A stretch of 64,000 nucleotides of DNA from Gammaproteobacteria bacterium (GTDB taxonomy: Bacteria; Pseudomonadota; Gammaproteobacteria; Steroidobacterales; Steroidobacteraceae): NCBI GenBank assembly GCA_021773365.1, contig JAJFKF010000105.1:1-64000 (forward strand), in the 5' to 3' direction. The notes beneath the pieces were generated by a model. It searched no databases. It saw only the letters and a program-made list of their open reading frames with translations, and was not told the DNA's origin. The translations under genes and the position numbers were made by a program. Of this stretch, positions 56,803-64,000 are shown piece by piece. The first letter of the stretch is position 1; the number at the start of each line of letters is the position of its first letter.

Positions 56803-57646
56803 GCGACTGTATACACCGCCAGCACTCGTGATGTGAAATTCCTTCGGTGAAATGGCTCGATACGCTATCCAAACGTTTCCTGAAATTAAAGCTGGCCCCT
56901 TGCTCTGTCCCTTGTTCGGCCCCCCGATAGCGAATGACGCTCAGGTCCAGCGTACCGCCGCCAAAATCCACCGTCAGCGCAATGCCCGGCTTGTCCGGCC
57001 GCGCCCGCCATAGATAGCTCAGGGTGGCGGCGATGGGCTCCGGATAGAAATGAATGTTGCGAATTCCGGCATAGCCGCCCGCCTCACCCAGCCGCGCCAA
57101 TGCCACCTCATTTCGCTGTGGATCGCGGCCCTCGAAGTTGACCGGTCGTCCGACGTGAACCGTCTCCGCCGGCCGGCCCAGCACCTGCTGCACACCTTCG
57201 CGCATGCGCTGCAACACCGGAGTCATCAGCGCCACCAGACGAAAAGCGCGACTGAAGACCGTCAGCCGGTCCATGCCGGCATCGCCCAGCAGGCGCTTCA
57301 AGCCGAGAAACAATCTCCCGGGCTGGCCGCGATCGTACAGCTGACCATAGACCGTATTGCGATTGTCTTCCTGTTCACCATCGGACTCACCGAGACGGGC
57401 ACCACTGATTTCCGTGGCCGCCACGCCAATGGCTTCCGGCACCAGCTCGACCAGCCGTCCCCGGTTCTCCTCTACGTACTGCTCGACAGCAGCCGAGCCG
57501 GTGAGCGCGGCGAAGCTGCGGTTCAGGTGGACGGCCGTGGGCAGGATGGGACTGGCGCCATCCAGCGTGACGTAGCGCAGCTGCTCGCCATCGAAATACG
57601 CCACCGCCGAATTGGAAGTCCCGAAGTCCGCCCCTACGCCCGTCAT
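56624..57646 (-). pseudogene. Truncated Hsp70-family (YegD-like) protein
   Basis: The first 242 residues are Hsp70-like: phosphate-1 GADFGTSNSAVAYFDG, the YegD-type GRPVNFEGRDP, YPEPIAATLSYLWRA, and phosphate-2 VDFGGGTLDLSVIRYRG. After about 56,920 similarity stops; the frame continues as FNFRKRLDSVSSHF and then antisense to fecR. The second half of the ATPase, present in YegD-like proteins of about 450 residues, is missing. The cut lies at the edge of the receptor cassette, suggesting that insertion or rearrangement of the cassette broke the gene. Confidence 0.75.
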
Positions 57647-57747
57647 ACGCCCTGCTCTTCCGCAAAGGGGCGCTTTATACCCGAATCGAGCGGCCGCGGC
57701 GGCATTGCAGCCTCTGCGGCTGCCCGGTCGCGATGAAATCGGCGATC

Positions 57748-58605
57748 TCAGTTTCCGGTGCTGACGATGCCCCCGTTGGGCAGAAATATGCCGATGGTCT
57801 GCCCGTCGGAGATGCCGCTGGAGAATTTCGTCTGCCAGCTGCCGCCGCCACCTTGCGACTGCGCAACCAGGGCGCCGAGATTCCACTGCGGCGGTCCGCC
57901 TTCATATCCGGCCAGACCCTGCGCGGTGATGAAGTAGCGTCCCGGAACAATGGGGCCGGTGATCTGCTGCAGGGCCCGCAGATCCAGGAGATGCAGTTCG
58001 CGGCCGTTTACGAACACTCCAGTGCCGCCGCCGGAGGCATCCGACTGCAGGCCACCGCCCAGCCTGAGCCCCGGGGCGATGAAACCCAGTGTCGGGCTAC
58101 CTCTTACACCCCAGCTGCCGAGCACGGGGTCGTACCAGTAATCGGCGTCGGGAATACGGATTCCGTATGTTTGTTCGGCCTGCGCCAGTTCCTGCGCGCT
58201 TAACCTGTGACCATTGATCACCACTTTGCGTTCGCCGTCCGCGGCCGCGCCCGCCGTAGCGGCTCCTGTCTGCCGCAGGAAGGCGACCTGCTCGCCGTCC
58301 TCCGGATCTCCGATCTCGAGAATCAGCCGCTCGCCCTTGACGGTGGCAACAAACGGCACGGCCTCCTCGCCCTTGCCGATGGTGCCGGCAAAACCCAGGC
58401 CCTGGTAGCGCGCAGTCAGCGACTGGGACATGTGCGGGTCGCTCAGCGTGCCGGTGAGCGACCCGTCGGATTGCGTCTGCAGTTTCAGGATCAGGGAGGG
58501 CTCATCCTCGGCTTTGTACACGCCGGAAAAGTCCCCGGCGGTTGCCATGCCCCAGAGCATCGAACACAGCGGAAACAGAATCGCGCAAACAGATGCGGGC
58601 CGCAT
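57748..58605 (-). CDS. Exported protein of unknown function
   Basis: 285 residues with a signal peptide (ILFPLCSMLWGMATAG). Two parts: an N-terminal beta-rich domain (FSGVYKAEDEPSLILKLQTQ) and a C-terminal glycine-rich domain with GLRLGGGLQSDASGGGTGVF, VNGRELHLLDLRALQQITGP and GYEGGPPQWNLGALV. I have seen the C-terminal pattern only in uncharacterised secreted bacterial proteins and do not name a function. It may follow the TlpA gene in the same transcript. Confidence 0.65.
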   Translation of the reverse strand: MRPASVCAILFPLCSMLWGMATAGDFSGVYKAEDEPSLILKLQTQSDGSLTGTLSDPHMSQSLTARYQGLGFAGTIGKGEEAVPFVATVKGERLILEIGDPEDGEQVAFLRQTGAATAGAAADGERKVVINGHRLSAQELAQAEQTYGIRIPDADYWYDPVLGSWGVRGSPTLGFIAPGLRLGGGLQSDASGGGTGVFVNGRELHLLDLRALQQITGPIVPGRYFITAQGLAGYEGGPPQWNLGALVAQSQGGGGSWQTKFSSGISDGQTIGIFLPNGGIVSTGN

Positions 58606-58740
58606 GGCTCACCCCTTTTATCCGGGAAGACGATTGGCTAATCGGGACGCCGACCGATCATACCCAAGAGCCGCCACCAGCGTCTTCAGCTGTGGGGCCT
58701 TGGGCTGCGGATGGATGATGTAGTCCGAACAAACGCCTCG

Positions 58741-59907
58741 TCAGTTCGCGCTATCGGCCAGCAGGCGCCTGACCTCCGTTCCCAGCGTCTCTCCGCGGGC
58801 ATTGGTGCTCACCAGCCGCCCGCTCTTGTCAAACAGGTACATGGCGGGTATTGCGGTAACGCCGTATTTCTGGGCGATCTCGTTCCTGAAGTGCTTGCCG
58901 TCGAAGTGCTGCGGCCAGGGCATGTCCCTCTTGGCGACAAAGTCGATCAGCTTCTGGCGATCTTCGGCCTTGTCGAGCGAAACCCCAACCACCTCGAAAC
59001 CCAGGTCGTGATACTTCCTGTAGTTGGCGGTCACGTTGGGCAGCTCGGCCACACACGGGCCGCACCAGGTCGCCCAGAAATCCACCAGCACCACCTTGCC
59101 GCGCAGCCTGGCCAGATCCACCTTGCGCCCATCCACTGCGGTGAAGGCCAGCTCGAGCGGTGTCTCGCGCAGCTGCTCGGTCCGCAGCGCCCCCTGCGCC
59201 CACTGGGCGACGCCTGGATTTGGATCGCCGGCCTGCTTTTCCAGATAGGTCAACACCTCCGTCGGATTCACGCGCCGCAGGCGACCCAAGTACTGCCACT
59301 CTAACGTCTGCAGCCGCTTCATCTGGGGAAATTCCGCACGTACCATGTCGATGCGCCCGCGCAACGCCGCCAGGGCCGCGGCATCCGCCTTCTGCGTGTG
59401 CATCTCTCCCACCAACTTCTCCACCCAATGCCAGTAGGCCTCCTCGCGGTTCTTTGCCGGGACGCCGGTTGCGGCGATCAACTGCTCAAGCAGCGCATCG
59501 ACCTTTTTCGACCAGGCCTGCTCCACCACCTCGTCGCGAACCAGCGCCTTCCAGCCCTGCTCGCGCACGTCGCCGATTGTCTTGTAGACCGGCCGGTAGA
59601 CTTTGGCCAGCGCCACCACCGCGTCCCAGTGGCGCGAATCGCCTGGATACTGCTCGACGAACTCCATCAGCAGATCGCCGAGCGCCGCGCCACGCTGCGC
59701 ACGTGCTTCAATATATTCCCTTGTCAGGACAACCTCGTCTCCGGCGCGCTCCAGCTTGGGCTCGGGACTTTTCTGCAGTTCCTCGATGCGGTTCCACAGC
59801 TCCGCGGCCGGGATGGATGCGGCCTGCGAGCCGCCGGGCGGCATCCATATCATCAGGCAGGCAACCGCCAGTAGGGGGCCTCTCATGGCAAGCGTTTGAT
59901 TAATCAT
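58741..59907 (-). CDS. TlpA family thioredoxin-like protein
   Basis: 388 residues with a signal peptide (MRGPLLAVACLMIWM region). Helical N-terminal domain about 35-245; TlpA/ResA thioredoxin domain from about 250 with Cys282-Gly-Pro-Cys285 in ATWCGPC and the cis-proline region TAIPAMYLFD. It begins 24 bases after the TBDT B2 stop, so the two form an operon, the same order as TBDT B1 with its TlpA protein. The N-terminal domain differs from that of the other TlpA protein. A start at 59886 is possible. Confidence 0.88.
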   Translation of the reverse strand: MINQTLAMRGPLLAVACLMIWMPPGGSQAASIPAAELWNRIEELQKSPEPKLERAGDEVVLTREYIEARAQRGAALGDLLMEFVEQYPGDSRHWDAVVALAKVYRPVYKTIGDVREQGWKALVRDEVVEQAWSKKVDALLEQLIAATGVPAKNREEAYWHWVEKLVGEMHTQKADAAALAALRGRIDMVRAEFPQMKRLQTLEWQYLGRLRRVNPTEVLTYLEKQAGDPNPGVAQWAQGALRTEQLRETPLELAFTAVDGRKVDLARLRGKVVLVDFWATWCGPCVAELPNVTANYRKYHDLGFEVVGVSLDKAEDRQKLIDFVAKRDMPWPQHFDGKHFRNEIAQKYGVTAIPAMYLFDKSGRLVSTNARGETLGTEVRRLLADSAN

Positions 59908-59931
59908 GTTGAATCAGTCCGTCCCTATGTT

Positions 59932-62900
59932 TCAACGCGAGCCGACAAAATCGAATTTCTTGACTATATTCAGATACACCATCCGGCGGCGCAGATCCAC
60001 CCGCCGCGGATCCCAGGGCACACCGAATCCATCGAAGAAGGGGAATTTCGCATCGAACAGGTCCTTGATGCCGCCGTTGAACTCCAATCCGACGGCATCC
60101 ATCCGATAGGAGCCGGTGAGATCGACGGTCGTGTAGGAATCCACCGATCCGTCGAGCCCTGGGAAGCTTCGGGCGAGGGTGTTGTAATAGCTGCCAGAAT
60201 AATTCACATACACGTTCGCGCCATAATTGCCCCGGGTCCAGTTGACCCAGCCGCGCATCCTCAACTTCTCAGGCCCGCTCTCAGTACCCAACACAACCGA
60301 TGGAGTCGCGCCGGGGAAGAAGACATTCTCCAGCCTGGTGTTATAAGTGCCGTCGGCCCCCAGGGTAAACGCACCGACGGTGGCCGTGTCAAAATCGTAT
60401 GTGGCCTTGAAATCGTAGCTGGCGCCGTTTCTTGCGGCAATATTAATAGCCTTGAGATTAATTCGGGTAACTTTGTTATTGGAATCCCTCGGCGCCAGTC
60501 GCGGGTCACCGAAGAAGGCGTCCGGATGTCCGCCTACGAATGCAAGCAGGGTCGATGTGCTGGAAATCTCGTTGCTGAAATCGATCTTGCTGTAAGTGAC
60601 CGAAAGGTTCAGTCCGTGCAGGACGCCTGAAGGCTTCCAGTCCAGGCCTATCGCGGTGTTCCTGGAGGTCTCGGGTTGTAATCCCGGATTACCGCCGAAA
60701 TAAAAGGGTGGATCGAATGTGGCGGCATCGCCGGGATTCTGTGGATCGCTTATCCCAAAGGCAGCCGCGTAGTAGTAGGGTCCGGATTCCGGCGAGAAAA
60801 GCGGATACAAGTCCGGCGCTCTGAATGACTTGCCCCACGTGGCCCGAAATTTGATATCCCGCACCGGATACCATGCCACGCCTATCTTCGGCGAGGTGGC
60901 GTTGAAGCTCTCGTCCCGGGACGGAAGGGTCGGCCCGTCAAAAGGACCTGAAAAACTGTATTTTTCCGAGCGCGCTGCCATGGACAGATCCACGGCGTAC
61001 AGGCCCGGGATCCTGTTCTGCTCGCCCACCACGGGTATGGACGCCTCCATATACTCGGCGTTGATGCTACGTTTTGGCGTTGCAATACCAAACACACCCG
61101 CAAAGCCGGCGCTCTTTGAATAGTCGAGATCATCCGTGCGCTGCTCTGCTCCGACGGCCAGTCTTACTGCGCCGCCCGGCAGTGTGAACAGCGAGCCTTC
61201 CGCGACCAGCCCGACGGATTGTGCATTTGCGAATTGCAGTGCCTCGGCAAAAGCGCCCGTCCCCGGTGCGACGAGGCCGTCAAGCGCCGCCGGATCCTGC
61301 GCAGTGCCATTGCCGAACAGATTCAGGTGTTCGGCCGCCGGCAGCGGGCTGCCCTGCGCATCCACACCGGCTGCACGCTCGGCGATCAGCGCAGTATCTC
61401 CCCTGAGCGTAAAGTAAAAGTCTCTATCCCTGGAGCGTGACCCGGACAAATCTGCCGTCCAGTCCTTGAATGGCAGATCCGCCTTGAAACCAAGCAGGCC
61501 GCCGGTGCTGCTCTGACTGTTTGAAATGCTCCCCGGACGCAGCAGACCGTCATTGACTTCCTGGTCGAAAGTGTAATTCACGCTCAAGGTCGAGCCGCTA
61601 TCATTGAAGCGATTCGTCGGGGGAACGGCGACGAAAAAAATCACAGGAGGGCCGGTCTGCGCACTCGACTTGTTATTCGAGTGCGTAACATTTGCATACA
61701 GGCTGATCTTGCGGGAAATGTTTTGTCTGATATCGACATTGAACGTGAGGTTCTGCGCATCTGCCACGAAATCCTGGTACTTGTAGGTGGCTGCAGTATC
61801 GCGCGGCACGGTATTTGAGGGCGACAGTTTCCCCGCAATACCGTTAGTACCGTCATCGCCAGCTGGCAGAGACCCAAGCCCGGCCACATTGCCGGGTTGC
61901 GTGAGAAGAGTAGACCGCTGATCGCGCCCGCCCAGATTCGTGAAATTGACAGTGGGTACTCCCATCCTGTACCCGTTGATCGGTTTGAATTTGGCGTAGC
62001 GTACGTTACCGGTGACGCTGCCGGAACCCCAGGCCAGCCCAGCCAGCTGATTAGCCGTGTAGCTATCGCCCCCGGTGGAACTGTTTTCGTACGAGATAGA
62101 AGTCTCCGCGCCTCGATAGTTCTTCTTCAGGATGAAATTGATTACGCCGCCCGCGGCATCGGAGCCGTAAATGGCAGAGGCGCCGTCCAGGAGTATCTCT
62201 ACCCGCTCGATCGCGCCGGAGGGGATGGAATTGACGTCCACGGCAGAGACGAAAAACGACGGTGAGTTCACCCGCCTGCGTCCGTCGACCAGCACCAGGG
62301 TGTTTTCCGCGCCGAACCCCCGCAGGTTCGCAGCCACGTGTCCTCTGGCACTGCCCGTATTGATCGAATTATCGAGCGCCGCGGCCGCGTTGACATCCGA
62401 GAAGGACTGCGGCAGCGAGCGGATAATGTCCTCGACGCTGTTCAGGCCCTGGCGCTTGATGTCCTCCTGGGTGATGACCGTGATCGGTGATGCGGTGCTG
62501 GTGCTGGTACCCCTCAGCCGGCTGCCGGTCACGACCAGCTCTCCGGATTCCGTCTCGCTGACTTTGCGTTCGTCCTTCCTCTCATCTTTGAGACTGCTTT
62601 CATCCATCTTCGGGTCTGCATCCTGCGCCTGAACCAGCCGCAGCGCACCGCCGTCATTTCCGGCCGCGGTGGTGCTGACTGGCATGGCCTGAGCCCCGCC
62701 GGGCACGATGCGCACCGAGCGCTCTCCCACAAGCTGATACTTCAGGCCCGTTCCCCGCAGCAACTTGTCCAGCGCCGCGGACACCGTAAGGTCGCCTGAC
62801 ACGCCCGAGGTTTTGTGCGTACGAACGGCGTCGGTGGCGCCGACCACCTGGCGGTTGGCTTGTTTGGAGAACTGGATCAGCGCGGAAGCCAGTGACTGCG

Positions 62901-63042
62901 GCTGGATGTCAAACTTGCGCGTCTCAGATGCCTGCGTCGCGAATGCCGGCGCCTGGGAAAACAGCATTGCGCTGCCCGCCAGCATCAGGCCGGTCAGCAG
63001 GGCGCGGATCCGCACCCGGATATCGGTCGCTTTCATGTTCAT
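59932..63042 (-). CDS. STN-domain TonB-dependent receptor, class B (B2)
   Basis: 1036 residues. Signal peptide about 1-36; STN domain 43-113 (FDIQPQSLASALIQFSKQAN); charged linker with ERKDERKVSETES; plug start ELVVTGSRLRG at 168-178; VAANLRGFGAENTLVLVDGR; AIYGSDAAGGVINFILKKNY; long barrel ending IVKKFDFVGSR. Unlike B1, the last strand is followed by five extra residues after the Phe (DFVGSR). It is followed by a TlpA gene and preceded by an incomplete FecR gene. Substrate unknown. Confidence 0.92.
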   Translation of the reverse strand: MNMKATDIRVRIRALLTGLMLAGSAMLFSQAPAFATQASETRKFDIQPQSLASALIQFSKQANRQVVGATDAVRTHKTSGVSGDLTVSAALDKLLRGTGLKYQLVGERSVRIVPGGAQAMPVSTTAAGNDGGALRLVQAQDADPKMDESSLKDERKDERKVSETESGELVVTGSRLRGTSTSTASPITVITQEDIKRQGLNSVEDIIRSLPQSFSDVNAAAALDNSINTGSARGHVAANLRGFGAENTLVLVDGRRRVNSPSFFVSAVDVNSIPSGAIERVEILLDGASAIYGSDAAGGVINFILKKNYRGAETSISYENSSTGGDSYTANQLAGLAWGSGSVTGNVRYAKFKPINGYRMGVPTVNFTNLGGRDQRSTLLTQPGNVAGLGSLPAGDDGTNGIAGKLSPSNTVPRDTAATYKYQDFVADAQNLTFNVDIRQNISRKISLYANVTHSNNKSSAQTGPPVIFFVAVPPTNRFNDSGSTLSVNYTFDQEVNDGLLRPGSISNSQSSTGGLLGFKADLPFKDWTADLSGSRSRDRDFYFTLRGDTALIAERAAGVDAQGSPLPAAEHLNLFGNGTAQDPAALDGLVAPGTGAFAEALQFANAQSVGLVAEGSLFTLPGGAVRLAVGAEQRTDDLDYSKSAGFAGVFGIATPKRSINAEYMEASIPVVGEQNRIPGLYAVDLSMAARSEKYSFSGPFDGPTLPSRDESFNATSPKIGVAWYPVRDIKFRATWGKSFRAPDLYPLFSPESGPYYYAAAFGISDPQNPGDAATFDPPFYFGGNPGLQPETSRNTAIGLDWKPSGVLHGLNLSVTYSKIDFSNEISSTSTLLAFVGGHPDAFFGDPRLAPRDSNNKVTRINLKAINIAARNGASYDFKATYDFDTATVGAFTLGADGTYNTRLENVFFPGATPSVVLGTESGPEKLRMRGWVNWTRGNYGANVYVNYSGSYYNTLARSFPGLDGSVDSYTTVDLTGSYRMDAVGLEFNGGIKDLFDAKFPFFDGFGVPWDPRRVDLRRRMVYLNIVKKFDFVGSR

Positions 63043-63071
63043 GCCGGTCTCCGCAAAAGTTCAGTGCGCAT

Positions 63072-63101
63072 AAGACGGACGAGAGACAGAAAGCGGTAGG
63101 T
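63072..63101 (-). promoter_or_regulatory. Predicted ECF promoter of TBDT B2
   Basis: Minus strand CGTCTT at 63077-63072, in the fecR-TBDT gap, as in the other cassettes. If the spacing is the same, its -35 begins ACCTACCGCTTT at 63101. The sigma gene lies outside the window, so the -35 cannot be checked. Confidence 0.4.
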
Positions 63102-63123
63102 CGCGCCGGAAAGTTCACAGGAA

Positions 63124-64000
63124 TCAGGGACTCCCGGACTGGCGAATCAGCTTGCGCACATCACCACGCTCGACGACGCGCAGCGGAAAACTCCCTTCCA
63201 GCGTCATCAGCCACTCGTCGAGATTGTCGACAAACACGGTGCCGGTGAATTCCAGCCGTGCGAGCCGCGGATCATCCAGCACGATCTTGCGCTTCGCATA
63301 CCGGTTGACGTCCGCCAGCACGTAGCGCAACTCCTCGTGCAGATATTCAAAGCGGCCCTGGCGCCAGGCGACGGCAGCCTGTGGATTCACCGTAGCGGTG
63401 GTAGTGCGGCGCATGCCGCCGGCATCGATGACGCCCTGCTCGCCCGCCCGCAGTCTCAGCGCAGATCCGCTGCCGGATAGCTGCACCACCCCGTTGGTAA
63501 CGGTCACGACCGTACGGTCCGCAGAGCGCTCGATATTGAAAGCCGTGCCCAGCGCGCGCACCTGATGGTGACCGACGATCACGACAAAGGGGCGCGCGAT
63601 ATCCGGCGCCACATCGAAGTAAGCCTCACCGCGTTTCAAGTTGACGGAGCGCCGGTCCGCATTCAGATCGACGGACAGCACGGACTCCGCGGCCAACTCC
63701 ACGCGCGATCCGTCATCCAGACGCAGCGAACGCTGCTCGGCTGTGACGGTTTCGATCACGGTAGGCTGCGCCTGCAGAACCCACCAGGCCGCGATGCCAC
63801 CGGACACGAGAACAAACACAGAGGCAGCCAGCCTCCAGGGCAACGCCTGCCGTCGCACGGGTGCGAGCTCCCCGCTCACCCGGGTGGAGCGCGCCCAGAC
63901 ATGATCGAGACGCTGATACAGCTCGCAATGCCCAGGGTCTTCAGCCAGCCAGGCCTGCCATTCGACCAGCTCCGCCCCGGTGACTTCCGGATCGTTGATG
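63124..64000 (-). CDS. FecR-type anti-sigma/sensor protein, N-terminus beyond the window
   Basis: 292 residues visible, open at the right edge. Cytoplasmic domain (GAELVEWQAWLAEDPGHCEL), membrane helix (LAASVFVLVSGGIAAWWVL), FecR domain (RSLRLDDGSRVELAAESVLS; GEAYFDVAPDIARPFVVIVG; GTAFNIERSADRTVVTVTNG) and C-terminal STN-like fold (ELRYVLADVNRYAKRKIVLD; FTGTVFVDNLDEWLMTLEGS). A sigma gene is expected just to the right. Confidence 0.92.
   Translation of the reverse strand, partial: INDPEVTGAELVEWQAWLAEDPGHCELYQRLDHVWARSTRVSGELAPVRRQALPWRLAASVFVLVSGGIAAWWVLQAQPTVIETVTAEQRSLRLDDGSRVELAAESVLSVDLNADRRSVNLKRGEAYFDVAPDIARPFVVIVGHHQVRALGTAFNIERSADRTVVTVTNGVVQLSGSGSALRLRAGEQGVIDAGGMRRTTTATVNPQAAVAWRQGRFEYLHEELRYVLADVNRYAKRKIVLDDPRLARLEFTGTVFVDNLDEWLMTLEGSFPLRVVERGDVRKLIRQSGSP

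Overview
The window looks like a GC-rich gammaproteobacterium. The tmRNA tag (ANDSNYALAA), the order SRP RNA-dnaX-ybaB-recR, divergent ppsA/ppsR, and a large load of FecI/FecR-controlled TonB receptors with an N-terminal STN domain all point that way. A Steroidobacteraceae/Nevskiales-Xanthomonadales type lineage is my best guess; I cannot name a species. I saw no CRISPR array, no transposase and no tRNA.

Positions 1-22,300 are mostly ordinary chromosome: a possible cobalamin-type leader at the left edge, an ankyrin membrane protein, ssrA (tmRNA) with small debris behind it, a Gfo/Idh oxidoreductase, HDOD protein, M28 lipoprotein peptidase, the tail-specific protease Prc, a coiled-coil unknown, a YqiB-like protein, ppsR/ppsA (start codons overlap head to head), orn, an M48 protease, rsgA, RidA- and VOC-like proteins, a MATE exporter, recR, ybaB, dnaX and the SRP RNA.

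Positions 22,300-64,000 are an accessory-looking array of iron-transport-style signalling units, each made of an ECF sigma factor, a FecR anti-sigma/sensor and an STN-domain TonB-dependent receptor (TBDT). Four cassettes have recognisable cognate promoters and a fifth runs off the right edge; a FecR pseudogene, a TBDT 3' stub and a truncated Hsp70 lie among them. In the co-directional units (22.7-27.7 kb and 45.7-50.6 kb) sigma-fecR-TBDT lie on the minus strand. In two units (40.5-45.6 kb and 51.9-56.8 kb) the TBDT diverges from sigma-fecR. The 31.6-38.4 kb unit is on the plus strand and ends with a TlpA-like thioredoxin. Between the first two units lie mntP, a SIMPL-domain protein, and a two-gene heme module: a di-heme NorC-like cytochrome and a heme-copper-oxidase-like subunit lacking part of the usual metal site.

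The most interesting signal is regulatory. By eye, each cassette carries its own -35 element in front of both its sigma gene and its TBDT gene, at matching spacing from a shared CGTCT(A/T)-type -10. In divergent cassettes the two -35 elements form an inverted repeat. This suggests an insulated set of surface-signalling circuits, one per outer-membrane receptor. The receptors fall into two classes: class A with a (V/I)PE(M/I)LVKG plug start (four copies), and class B with VTGSR-type plug starts (two copies), each class B gene followed by a TlpA-type thioredoxin. Substrates are unknown.
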